The position numbers were made by a program, and so were the translations under genes. Positions 25,855 through 33,402 of a stretch of 34,346 nucleotides of DNA are shown piece after piece. Below the pieces are notes generated by a model. It did not search any database. It saw nothing but the letters and a program-made list of their open reading frames with translations, and had not been told where the DNA came from. Positions within the stretch are counted from its first letter, which is position 1, and every line of letters begins with the position of its first letter. This DNA is from JBDIVL01 sp039794405 (GTDB lineage: Bacteria > Planctomycetota > Brocadiia > Brocadiales > Brocadiaceae): the NCBI GenBank assembly GCA_039794405.1, contig JBDIVL010000044.1, forward strand, positions 1 through 34,346, read 5' to 3'.

Positions 25855-25985
25855 AATGATTTATCTTACCAATAAGTCAATTTTAAAGATAACTATGATT
25901 GTATAAGCAGCCAGCTATCAGCATGCAATCTTCTGCCTAATCGCTGATAACCTGTTGACAGCTTTCAATAATAAAAAGATTTCTC
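25855..25985 (+). repeat. Modular intergenic repeat, copy D (type 1 core)
   Basis: The left module (25855-25884) is diverged but recognisable: GATTTATCTTACCAATAAGT. It is followed by GATTGTATAAGCAGCCAGCT, which matches the same place in copy A. The core pairs CTATCAGC with GCTGATA. No clear right module is seen before the rtcB stop. It sits between the archease start and the rtcB end, antisense to both. Confidence 0.55.
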
Positions 25986-26100
25986 ACTGCGCCCGAAATG
26001 ACATTTTTACCCATTTTTTATCGGACACTAAACAATAAAATTACTGTTTCAAGGCTGATTCAATGTGATAAATTAGATTTGCGATGGCAAAAAAGATATT

Positions 26101-27558
26101 TTACCCTTTCACATTGCCAATTGGGATAAAACGTGCTACACGCTTGCTAATCCCAGCCTGTTCGGTAGCCGCAACAACATCATCAATATTTTTATAAGCT
26201 CCCCCGGCCTCTTCTGCCAACCCTGACCATGAAGTACCCCGAACATAAATCCCATGTGCTTCCATCTCACGTTGCAATGTTTCTCCCCTCCATACCTTCT
26301 TTGCCTTGCTTCTGCTCATCGTCCTGCCACTGCCATGGGCCGTACTAAAGAATGTTTCTTTCCCTCCGGGGGTGCCTACAAGCAAATAAGAACCGGTCTC
26401 CATGCTGCCCCCAATGATAACTGGCTGGCCAATTTCTTTATATCGTTCCGGCAGGCCTTCCATCCCTGGTCCAAAGGCACGAGTAGCACCCTTTCTATGC
26501 ACAAGGAGATGCTTCATTTGGCCATCAACACTATGCCGCTCGAATTTTGCTGTATTATGTGCAACATCATAAACCATGTGCATGTTCATATCCTGAGGAG
26601 AACGATGAAATACATCAGCAAAGACCTCGCGTATCCGGTGTAAAATGACCTGACGGTTTGCAAACGACATATTAATCGCACATTTCATAGCGGCATAATA
26701 ATCTTTCCCTTCTGGAGAATTGAAAGGAGCAGAGGCCAGCTCTCGATCCAGGATATTGATTCCATATTTACTCTGCATAACTTTCAAAAACACCTGCAGG
26801 TAGTCCGTTGCAACTTGATGACCAAACCCCCGACTTCCGCAGTGAAACATAATTACAACCTGGTCTGGAGTAGTAATGCCAAAAAACCGTGCAAGTTTAT
26901 CATCGTAAATATTCTCTCGACGCACTACCTGTACTTCCAGATAATGATTGCCAGAACCTAGTGTCCCGATTTGGTTATAGCCACGATCAATAGCCTTTTC
27001 GCTGACCTTTGAAGAATCTGCTCCCTCGATGCAGCCTGATTCCTCGGTCATTTCAAGGTCTTCTTCCCATCCAAAACCATTTTTCACACACCAACGTGAC
27101 CCCTGTTCGGCTACTTGCCTGAATTCACTTCTTGATATCTTTAAAAAACCTGTGCACCCAACTCCTGCCGGAATTCTCTCATAGAGTTTATCAACCAATT
27201 TTTTCAAATGCGGCCTTACATCGTTAAAAGTAAGATTCGTCTTTATTAATCGCATGCCACAATTAATATCGAAACCGATACCCCCCGGAGAGATCACCCC
27301 TTCTTCAACGTCCATTGCAGCAACGCCTCCAATAGGAAAACCATAACCAAAGTGTCCGTCTGGCATACAAAGGGCATATTTTGTGATGCCCGGTAATGTA
27401 GCCACATTTGTGATCTGGTCATAAACGGCCTCGTCCATTTCCCGAATTAATTTTTCAGTTCCATAGACTCTGGCCGGAACCCGCATCCCAGCCTTATAAG
27501 AAATGGGTAGTTCCCAAACTGTATCAGATATCCGTTGAATAACTGAAGGAACAGGCAT
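26101..27558 (-). CDS. rtcB: RNA-splicing ligase RtcB
   Basis: 485 residues, full length. Key sites are present: the metal-binding Cys in GGIGFDINCGMRL (C100), GSGNHYLEVQ (201-210), FHCGSRGFGHQ (238-248), the guanylylated His in LLVHRKGATRAFGPG (H354) and STAHGSGRTMSRSKA (405-419). RtcB joins 2',3'-cyclic phosphate and 5'-OH RNA ends with GTP and Mn2+. In bacteria it repairs tRNA or rRNA after toxin or stress cleavage. The start at ATG 27558 is supported by AAAGGAGG about 8 bases upstream. Archease follows on the same strand. I see no sigma-54 RtcR regulator gene in the window. Confidence 0.95.
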   Translation of the reverse strand: MPVPSVIQRISDTVWELPISYKAGMRVPARVYGTEKLIREMDEAVYDQITNVATLPGITKYALCMPDGHFGYGFPIGGVAAMDVEEGVISPGGIGFDINCGMRLIKTNLTFNDVRPHLKKLVDKLYERIPAGVGCTGFLKISRSEFRQVAEQGSRWCVKNGFGWEEDLEMTEESGCIEGADSSKVSEKAIDRGYNQIGTLGSGNHYLEVQVVRRENIYDDKLARFFGITTPDQVVIMFHCGSRGFGHQVATDYLQVFLKVMQSKYGINILDRELASAPFNSPEGKDYYAAMKCAINMSFANRQVILHRIREVFADVFHRSPQDMNMHMVYDVAHNTAKFERHSVDGQMKHLLVHRKGATRAFGPGMEGLPERYKEIGQPVIIGGSMETGSYLLVGTPGGKETFFSTAHGSGRTMSRSKAKKVWRGETLQREMEAHGIYVRGTSWSGLAEEAGGAYKNIDDVVAATEQAGISKRVARFIPIGNVKG

Positions 27559-28121
27559 CGTCTCTCTGCCTCCTTTTTTTGTTATTTATAGACTTTTACA
27601 AAATAAACACAATAGGTTACTTTGCATTTCGATGATTTACCTTATCTTTTCAACCAAGGGAAAAAATCATTTTTTTCTGTGATTGACGTATTCCACGCCA
27701 CGTCCAAGGTCGTTTCAGTCGCCTTCAATTGAGCCAAAATGTTTGGCATGTTTCTATGCCTGGCGCTGATCAAAAACGTACAGGCCAATGCTAAACACAT
27801 AGTTCAGTCTCCAAGATAAAACTAGCCCGAGAAAATTCATAACGGGAGTATGGCAACCCTTAAGGTTGCTATCCTATACACGTATTCAGTGGGAAAGTAA
27901 GTCTAAACTCTAGCCCTGTATCTTAATAACAGATAAAAGTTATCGAAATTCTCATTTAATTCGATAACTACTTTGCTGAAATCTAAGATATATTTCGCAT
28001 TTTTTATACCAAAGCAAAATATATTTTAGAAGAGGTATTGCATTTTACTCCTTTACTTGGGTTCTGAAAATAAGTACTATACTGTTACGTACAGGAAGAA
28101 AGGAACAAAGCAAAGATTCGT
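27559..28121. other. Divergent intergenic region between rtcB and the FAD oxidase gene
   Basis: 563 bases with no credible gene. It holds a small hairpin GCAACC-CTTAA-GGTTGC (27853-27869) and two larger inverted repeats nearer the oxidase gene (27938-27969 and 27988-28024). Promoters for both divergent genes must lie here, but I could not place them with confidence. Confidence 0.55.
27938..28024 (+). promoter_or_regulatory. Two adjacent inverted repeats upstream of the GlcD-like gene
   Basis: AGTTATCGAA (27938-27947) and TTCGATAACT (27960-27969) are perfect 10-base arms with a 12-base loop. ATATATTTCGC (27988-27998) and GCAAAATATAT (28014-28024) pair at 10 of 11 positions. They end about 100 bases before ATG 28122 and could form a leader structure or operators. 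No riboswitch family was recognised. Confidence 0.4.
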
Positions 28122-29633
28122 ATGATCAGAAGCACAGACCCAGAGGTAATACGTCCTTATCTGAAAGATGCATCTAACCTCAAAGGAGGCTATGCAGAGG
28201 AAGTAGTTTTTCCTGAGGACGAGAAAGACATCGTACAGATACTCCATGAGGCCTGCCGTACTAAGACACCAGTAACCATTGCAGGCAATGGAACCGGTCT
28301 TGTAGGAGCAAGAATACCTTTTGGAGGAATTGTACTTTCGACACAAAAACTCGGCAAATTGCAGGAAATATACCAGACCAGTGATGGTCCTGGCTATGTG
28401 ATAACAGGACCTGCACTAACCCATAAAGAGCTTCAGGAAACGGTTTCAAAAAAAGGACTTATTTACCCCCCGGACCCTACCGAACAAAATGCCTTCCTTG
28501 GTGCCAGTGTTGCAACAAATGCCTCAGGCGCCCGTACTTTTAAATACGGGTCTACCCGTAGATGGATAAAACGGTTAAAGGTTATTCTTACTACAGGAGA
28601 TATTCTGGAACTACGCCGGGGAGAATTCACTGCAGACGAAAAAGGTCAAATTTTCTTGAAAGGCTCTCAAAACTCCTTTAAATTGAAATTACCCAAATAC
28701 CGGATTCCTGAAGGAAAGCATTCTGCCGGATATTATGTGACTCCAGGAATGAGTGCACTTGATCTTTTTATTGGATCAGAAGGAACCCTGGGCGTAATTA
28801 CTGAAATTGAGTTGGAGTTAATCCCCAAGCCGTATAAATTCTTTAGTGGTATTATCTTTTTTGACCGAGAGGAAAAGGCCTGGCAATTTGCAGATCAGGC
28901 AAAAGAACAATCGTTGAAAAACCGCACTTCTATGGTAGAAGGTCAGCTTGATGCCAGCGCCGTAGAGTATTTTGATTCTCACGCCCTCGAAATTTTACGT
29001 TCTTCTTATCCTCAAATTCCCCGGCAGGCACGATCTGCTATCTTCTTTGAACAAGAGATCATGGTTGATGTATCAGAAAAGAGGCTTAAGGAACAATGGT
29101 ACCGGGTGTCTCAAAAACATCAGGCATTAATCGACCAGAGCTGGTTTGGCATAAGTCCCGAGGAACACGCCCAATTCCGTGTATTCCGGCATGCAATTCC
29201 TGTCCTTGTCAACAAAATATTACGCCAATATCAACAAATAAAAATTGGTACTGATTTTACCGCCCCTAAAAAACATTTTTTTGATCTGTTACAACTGTAC
29301 CAGCATACCCTTAAGGATTCCGGGCTTCGATATTGCATCTTCGGGCACATCGCAGACAATCACCTTCACGTTAATCTCCTGCCCCAAAACAATCAAGAAG
29401 CTCGGAAGGGATGGCAACTCTATTCAAAGATAGCTAAATCGATTATTAACTGGGGAGGATCCATTTCCGCGGAACATGGTATCGGTAAAATTAGAAAAAA
29501 ATACCTTCTCGATATGTTTGGCCAATCAGGGCTAAAGGAAATGGCTCTTATGAAAAAATGCCTGGATCCATGGAAAATTTTGGGGATCGGAAATATCATT
29601 CCAGAAGAATTTCTCCACGATGAAAGAAATTAA
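28122..29633 (+). CDS. FAD-binding oxidase/dehydrogenase, GlcD/D-lactate dehydrogenase family
   Basis: 503 residues. The N-terminal FAD_binding_4 (PCMH) domain shows TIAGNGTGLVGARIPFGGIV, YPPDPTEQNAFLGASVATNA (the PDP and ASVATNASG FAD motifs), KYGSTRRWIKRLKVILTTGD and IGSEGTLGVITEIEL. The C-terminal FAD-oxidase_C domain has FGHIADNHLHVNLLP (metal/substrate His cluster) and SISAEHGIGKIRKKYL. These are standard for enzymes oxidising glycolate, D-lactate or related 2-hydroxy acids. No GlcE or GlcF partner lies next to it, and no electron acceptor can be named. The best purine-rich Shine-Dalgarno (AAAGGA) is unusually far (about 16 bases) from ATG 28122, and no other in-frame start exists nearby upstream. 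Confidence 0.9.
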   Translation: MIRSTDPEVIRPYLKDASNLKGGYAEEVVFPEDEKDIVQILHEACRTKTPVTIAGNGTGLVGARIPFGGIVLSTQKLGKLQEIYQTSDGPGYVITGPALTHKELQETVSKKGLIYPPDPTEQNAFLGASVATNASGARTFKYGSTRRWIKRLKVILTTGDILELRRGEFTADEKGQIFLKGSQNSFKLKLPKYRIPEGKHSAGYYVTPGMSALDLFIGSEGTLGVITEIELELIPKPYKFFSGIIFFDREEKAWQFADQAKEQSLKNRTSMVEGQLDASAVEYFDSHALEILRSSYPQIPRQARSAIFFEQEIMVDVSEKRLKEQWYRVSQKHQALIDQSWFGISPEEHAQFRVFRHAIPVLVNKILRQYQQIKIGTDFTAPKKHFFDLLQLYQHTLKDSGLRYCIFGHIADNHLHVNLLPQNNQEARKGWQLYSKIAKSIINWGGSISAEHGIGKIRKKYLLDMFGQSGLKEMALMKKCLDPWKILGIGNIIPEEFLHDERN

Positions 29634-29837
29634 CTGTGTGAAATGTCACACTTTTGTGACAGCACACCTTTGTGTCTTGTCATACTTCAACAATTCCTAA
29701 TTTTCTTGTTGCTCTCTTATAGTCACTTTCCCGATGAAGTATAATTATGCTATTTTCCATGTATGGTACATCTTTTGATAGTAAATCTTGAAATCCAAGA
29801 AGTTATTGTGAACCTATCGAAAAAAGGAGGAATAAGC
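29634..29837. other. Intergenic region upstream of the first Slp gene
   Basis: 204 bases. It starts with the second GTCACA-type element and ends in the strong Shine-Dalgarno AAAAAAGGAGGAATAAGC before ATG 29838. The Slp frame is open back to 29763, but that longer start has no ribosome-binding site and would bury the signal peptide. Confidence 0.5.
29644..29684. promoter_or_regulatory. 41-bp palindromic element, copy 2 (GTCACA-N4-TGTGAC)
   Basis: GTCACACTTTTGTGAC (29645-29660) has perfect 6-base arms, and a TGTCATA half-site lies 34 bases after the first TGTCACA (29644 and 29678), as in copy 1. It begins 11 bases after the GlcD-like stop and about 150-190 bases before the first Slp start, so it could act on the Slp genes or be a 3' repeat. 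Confidence 0.45.
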
Positions 29838-30365
29838 ATGCCCAGGGAAACCGGATATTCAATTTTTCCTAAACCAATATCCATAGCTATTATAGTCTTG
29901 TTATCATTAACAGGGTGTGCGCCAGTAATATCGAAACAGACCAGAGAACAGATAAATCCTGATATTGCACCTGAAGAAGTACTGAGAAATCCTGAACAAT
30001 ACAAAGGAGAAATGGTTATTTTAAGTGGAGAAATTATCGAAATTGAGAATAAGGAAGATAACACTTCAGTAAAGGTATTACAACTGCCCGCAGGGTTTCG
30101 TGGAAAACCGAAGGATATGAGTAAATCTGAGGGGAGATTTTTAGCAATTGCCGACTATTATTTAGATCCATTTATCTATACAAAAGGGCGCAAAGTCACC
30201 GTTGCCGGAAAAGTCGAAGGAACTCGCCAGTTACCCTTGGGAGAAACACAATATAATTACCCTGTAATCCATGTTACGGAATTGTATCTTTGGTCAATTG
30301 AGGAAGATTATTATTATCCATATCCTTCATTCCACATCGGTTTTGGCTTTGGACATTCTTTTTGA
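29838..30365 (+). CDS. Slp-family outer-membrane lipoprotein, paralogue 1
   Basis: 175 residues from ATG 29838 with a strong Shine-Dalgarno. The signal ends in LSLTGC (a clean lipobox) followed by APVISKQTREQINPDIAPEE. Then come VLRNPEQYKGEMVILSGEII, GFRGKPKDMSKSEGRFLA and GRKVTVAGKVEGTRQLPLGE, the typical order of the Slp (carbon-starvation-inducible lipoprotein) family, an OB-like beta fold anchored in the outer membrane. The C-terminus is aromatic and glycine-rich (YYYPYPSFHIGFGFGHSF). Function in the family is poorly defined; in E. coli Slp is linked to starvation and acid stress. A close paralogue follows after 229 bases on the same strand. Confidence 0.88.
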   Translation: MPRETGYSIFPKPISIAIIVLLSLTGCAPVISKQTREQINPDIAPEEVLRNPEQYKGEMVILSGEIIEIENKEDNTSVKVLQLPAGFRGKPKDMSKSEGRFLAIADYYLDPFIYTKGRKVTVAGKVEGTRQLPLGETQYNYPVIHVTELYLWSIEEDYYYPYPSFHIGFGFGHSF

Positions 30366-30594
30366 CAAAGCAGGCAATCAGAAACAGCTCGTATTTTCAG
30401 GAGACTACTATCAGTTAAGGCCAATGACTTTAGGGATCAATTCTCCGGGAGTTCAAGGGTTCAAGTAGAGGTGAACTTAACCACAGGTCTCACTCCCCCC
30501 CTTGACCATTGAACTCTTTCGGGTAAAAGTTGAACTAAAGTATTCGCCTGAAGGGGTTTTCTTTCCCCGATAAATGACAATGAGGAGGTAATCT
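30366..30594. other. Spacer between the two Slp genes
   Basis: 229 bases with a C7 run near 30492 and a small hairpin GGGG-TTTTCTTT-CCCC (about 30556-30571) just before the second gene's Shine-Dalgarno (GAGGAGGTAATCT). No modular repeat copy is present. The hairpin could affect translation of the second gene. Confidence 0.4.
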
Positions 30595-31125
30595 ATGCGA
30601 AAAAGTAGTAAGCACTCCATTTCCTGCGTAACCATGTTTATGCTGTTATTAGCATTTCTCGGCTGCGCACCGGTTATATCAAAACAGGTCAGGGAACAGG
30701 TCAATCCGGATATTACTCTTGAAGAAGTATTTAAAGACCCTGAACGCTTCAAGGGTGAAACAGTTATTGTAAGCGGGGATATCATTGAGACAGAGGTTAC
30801 CAAAGAAGGTACATTACTAAAGATACTGCAGCATCCGGCTGGTTTCCGTGGAAAACCGAAAGACGTTGATAAATCAGAAGGAAGACTTCTGGCAATTGCC
30901 GATTTCTATCTGGATCCCTATGTCTACAGAAAAGGACGCGAGGTTACAATTGGAGGAGAAGTCCAAGGTATACGACCACTGCCTTTGGGGGAAATACAAT
31001 ATAACTATCCTGAAATCCGTATCAAGGATATATATATCTGGCCAATTGAAAGGGTGTATTATCACCCCTATCGTCCCTATTACTATTATAATGACTATTG
31101 GTGGTGGCGGGGCAGATATTGGTAA
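30595..31125 (+). CDS. Slp-family outer-membrane lipoprotein, paralogue 2
   Basis: 176 residues with Shine-Dalgarno GAGGAGG. The lipobox is AFLGC, followed by APVISKQVREQVNPDITLEE, which is nearly the same as the mature start of paralogue 1. Matching blocks continue through FKGETVIVSGDIIE, GFRGKPKDVDKSEGRLLAIA and PLPLGEIQYNYPEI. The pair is clearly a tandem duplication. The C-terminal tail is extreme in Tyr, Trp, Pro and Arg (YHPYRPYYYYNDYWWWRGRY), different from the Gly/Phe tail of paralogue 1, so only the tails have diverged strongly. The protein should sit on the outer membrane; the tail might pack on membrane or cell-wall glycan, which is inference. Confidence 0.88.
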   Translation: MRKSSKHSISCVTMFMLLLAFLGCAPVISKQVREQVNPDITLEEVFKDPERFKGETVIVSGDIIETEVTKEGTLLKILQHPAGFRGKPKDVDKSEGRLLAIADFYLDPYVYRKGREVTIGGEVQGIRPLPLGEIQYNYPEIRIKDIYIWPIERVYYHPYRPYYYYNDYWWWRGRYW

Positions 31126-31128
31126 CAT

Positions 31129-31280
31129 CTAGCGAAGCGAAATCTCAGACCGGTAAAAAGAAGAGGCCAGTAATTGTATGGTGAAATGGTTAAAAACCAT
31201 CCAGCCATTATTATTCATCATATGTTATGTATTGAAAACTTGACTCATGGGTAAAGATAAATCGCATATAAAGTATTTAA
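31129..31280 (-). repeat. Modular intergenic repeat, copy E (complete, type 2 core)
   Basis: On the minus strand the left module (31280-31235) begins one base after the MBL-protein stop codon and matches copy A at 43 of 46 positions. The core contains ATGGCTGGATGGTTTTTAAC and continues so that 28 bases (31181-31208) are identical to copy F; inside it ATGGTT and AACCAT form a hairpin. The right module (31153-31129) ends three bases from the Slp paralogue 2 stop. The element therefore fills the whole gap between two convergent genes. Confidence 0.8.
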
Positions 31281-31281
31281 T

Positions 31282-31992
31282 TTAATCCTTATCTAATAAA
31301 TAATTGAAGCCTTCTTTCCAATCTTTGTAATCAACTACGTAATTATATCCACATACCTTGCTTATTTCTCTCCCCTGCAATACCTCGTCAATTTTCTTTG
31401 CACGGTCTCTGGTTTCCTTCTGTGGACCGAAAGGGTTAAACCCCATCCCACCTTCCCGAAGAAATACATAATCACAAATGAGTAGGACATCCTCAAAAAG
31501 ATATAAGGTAAAACCTGGCGTATGACCTCCGATATGGAATGCTTCAATCCCGTATTCAACAAAATTTTCTTTAAAGGTTACATCAAAGGTAAAGCCGCGA
31601 CAAATACTGTGGGCGGAGTCCATTGTATGAATACACACGCTAGATTGAAAAAGGTCACGGTACTGATTGCTCGCACCGAGAAAGTGGTGGTGAGTAAACA
31701 TTATGGTATCCGTCAGCTTAAGACCTTTATCAAAGCACGAAGGACAGTCGATCCAGAATGCCTTTTCACCTGTCTCGATGCGATAGGCAGCGTGTTCCAG
31801 CCCCAGCGCTGGAACGGAATTCAAACGAGTTACTTTTTCATTCACAAAGACACCTTTAACCTTAAACCTCGCAGAACACTCCTCCGAGGTAATAAATTTT
31901 TCTTTCTGAGCACCGCAAAAGGGGCAAAAGTCCGGATGATAACCTACCATATTATACCCACATACAGTACAAACATATTGTTCTTTTTGCAT
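31282..31992 (-). CDS. Rubredoxin-like domain fused to a metallo-beta-lactamase-fold protein
   Basis: 236 residues from ATG 31992, chosen over ATG 32010 because AAAGGAGG lies about 6 bases before it. Residues 1-35 form a rubredoxin-like knuckle pair: YVCTVCGYNMVGYHPDFCPF then CGA (C8, C11, C23, C26), able to bind Fe or Zn. The rest follows the metallo-beta-lactamase fold: GEKAFWIDCPSC, DTIMFTHHHFLGASN, FHIGGHTPGFTLYL and LLICDYVF. The metal motif is altered: THxHxDH has become THHHFLG, keeping two or three His but losing the Asp and last His, and the final His loop reads VCGYNYV. GGHTPG and the bridging Asp are intact. It may bind one metal or act in redox chemistry; the substrate is unknown. 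Confidence 0.8.
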   Translation of the reverse strand: MQKEQYVCTVCGYNMVGYHPDFCPFCGAQKEKFITSEECSARFKVKGVFVNEKVTRLNSVPALGLEHAAYRIETGEKAFWIDCPSCFDKGLKLTDTIMFTHHHFLGASNQYRDLFQSSVCIHTMDSAHSICRGFTFDVTFKENFVEYGIEAFHIGGHTPGFTLYLFEDVLLICDYVFLREGGMGFNPFGPQKETRDRAKKIDEVLQGREISKVCGYNYVVDYKDWKEGFNYLLDKD

Positions 31993-32276
31993 AATTTCCT
32001 CCTTTAGCATCCCTCTGCAAAAACTTCTTTCTTTTACAAATTTTTTAATAGTTTTTTCAGAAGGAATGGATTAATGGCTGGATGGTCGATACGAGCGAAA
32101 AGTTTTTACCGTTAATAATGTTCAGCCATATAAAACATCATAGAACCATCTAGCCATCCAACCATTAATATATCTCGACAAGGTTAGGTTGACACTATTT
32201 CCAAAAATCCAGAAGAGTTCCACCCATAACAAATATCCACTGCTCCGATATTCCATTTGTTTGTGGCCATACCACG
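31993..32276. other. Intergenic region between DCC-family gene and MBL gene
   Basis: 284 bases holding the hairpin at 32071-32168 built of the same words as the type 2 core of copies E and F, plus AT-rich sequence. It should also contain the MBL promoter. No gene seen. Confidence 0.5.
32071..32168. repeat. Isolated long inverted repeat related to the type 2 core
   Basis: TTAATGGCTGGATGG (32071-32085) pairs with CCATCCAACCATTAA (32154-32168) at 14 of 15 positions around a 68-base loop. The word TGGCTGGATGG is shared with copies E and F, but no left or right module is attached here. Confidence 0.55.
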
Positions 32277-32654
32277 CTAGGTATCTTCAATAAGGGGTCT
32301 TATCGTCTGTGATATAATGTATCTGTTGTTGGCAATCCATCGATAGACAACGTATAAAAATAGTTTGATTACAGGGATTTTAAACAAAATGGAAAACCAT
32401 CGAAAACCCTTCAACCGAATGAGTATTTCTGGCAATGCCTTATCACCTGCCAAAACTCGGTTATTTGGAAGCACCAATTGAAGGGACTGCATGCAGGCAT
32501 CGTCTGTTATTTGTGGAAATCGGTTCCTGCGCTCCTCAGATTGACATGGAACAAACATGAATGCATCTTTTCGAACGGCATGTAATTCGATCCACTTCAT
32601 GCATCCACGGCACAAACTACACTTATCATCATAAATAAGAACTGCAGCCCTCAT
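32277..32654 (-). CDS. DCC-family (DUF393) thiol-disulfide oxidoreductase-like protein
   Basis: 125 residues, normal for the family. The start VLIYDDKCSLCRGCMKWIEL contains the DxxCxxC signature (C12, C15) in a thioredoxin-like first strand-helix. FVPCQSEERRNRFP and QSLQLVLPNNRVLAGDKALP then follow, matching the family pattern of a short strand and D-G/DxA motif, and a hydrophobic helix FKIPVIKLFLYVVYRWIANNR near the end. DCC proteins are predicted redox or membrane-associated proteins of largely unknown substrate. An extra Cys18 follows the motif. The Shine-Dalgarno is weak (GAAAG directly before the ATG). The exported-protein gene lies 15 bases upstream on the same strand, so the two are co-transcribed. 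Confidence 0.83.
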   Translation of the reverse strand: MRAAVLIYDDKCSLCRGCMKWIELHAVRKDAFMFVPCQSEERRNRFPQITDDACMQSLQLVLPNNRVLAGDKALPEILIRLKGFRWFSILFKIPVIKLFLYVVYRWIANNRYIISQTIRPLIEDT

Positions 32655-32669
32655 CTTTCATACAGTACC

Positions 32670-33185
32670 TTAACGAATTTCAATTTCACAGAGTTCAATC
32701 CCTGACAAATTAGAAATATCCCTCACTGGCTGACTCCCATCATACTTACTTTCAAGGACGGCGTTACCATTATGATAAATAGTAACCGGTACATCATTAA
32801 TATTTCTCTGAAGAAGAAATTTATAGTGGAATTGTGTGCGATCCCCCGTATTCCGGGTAATAACCGATACAACCCTGTTATTACCTGGTAATAATTTATC
32901 CTCTACACAGCAAAAATCCTTCCATTTCATTTTTTCGGCCTTCTGGGTTTCTAGAAAAACCAAGGAAACCTCGTCTCCCTCTGTTAACTCTGTAAGATTA
33001 AATCCTAATCCCTTTAACCCATCCTCAATAATGACCTTAGTCGGTGTTTTATGGATAATTCTTTTTGTATCGTTCCAGGCATTTGGATTTTTTAGGAAAT
33101 AATCCACAATCTTCCCCTGAGCAAGGATTACGGTATTTGTTGAGAAAAAGAAAAAAATTATGAATACATACTGAATATACTTCAT
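32670..33185 (-). CDS. Exported protein of unknown function
   Basis: 171 residues from ATG 33185, preferred over GTG 33230, which lies inside repeat copy F. The signal QYVFIIFFFFSTNTVILA would be cleaved near residue 22. The mature part contains VDYFLKNPNAWNDTKRIIHK, a KVIIEDGLKGLGFNLTELTE stretch with short helix and strand, a KWKDFCCVEDKLLPGNNRVV segment with adjacent cysteines, and a C-terminal beta region ending in VRDISNLSGIELCEIEIR. I do not recognise the family. Because the next gene encodes a CxxC redox protein, the Cys-Cys pair could be relevant, but that is only a suggestion. Confidence 0.7.
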   Translation of the reverse strand: MKYIQYVFIIFFFFSTNTVILAQGKIVDYFLKNPNAWNDTKRIIHKTPTKVIIEDGLKGLGFNLTELTEGDEVSLVFLETQKAEKMKWKDFCCVEDKLLPGNNRVVSVITRNTGDRTQFHYKFLLQRNINDVPVTIYHNGNAVLESKYDGSQPVRDISNLSGIELCEIEIR

Positions 33186-33201
33186 TCTTTCATACCCTTC
33201 A

Positions 33202-33402
33202 TTAAATAATTTGTATGTGATATACTTCACACATGAGTCAAGTTTTCAATGCATGATATACGATACGTGATAATGGCTAAATGGTTATATGGCTGGATGG
33301 TTTTTAACCATTTCACTATTTGACTATTTGATTATTTAAACATACAACCAAACAAATAAAATTGTATCTTATTTTTATACGTCCGAGCTTTGTCTCGTTA
33401 GG
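33202..33402 (+). repeat. Modular intergenic repeat, copy F (complete, type 2 core)
   Basis: The left module (33202-33246) starts 17 bases before the exported-protein start and ends CATGAGTCAAGTTTT as in copies A and E. The core shares 28 identical bases with copy E (33289-33316). The right module (33381-33402, GTCCGAGCTTTGTCTCGTTA plus GG) overlaps the nadD stop codon at 33398-33400. The repeat runs antisense to both flanking genes and fills the whole gap. Confidence 0.75.

Noticed and set aside
26254..26643. 129-codon plus-strand frame
   Set aside because: Antisense to rtcB; composition follows the reverse of conserved RtcB codons.
31522..32007. 161-codon plus-strand frame
   Set aside because: Antisense to the rubredoxin/MBL gene, whose motifs and Shine-Dalgarno are convincing.
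12076..33402. Dispersed repeats considered as a CRISPR array
   Set aside because: Copies are kilobases apart, on both strands, with no regular spacers and no cas genes.
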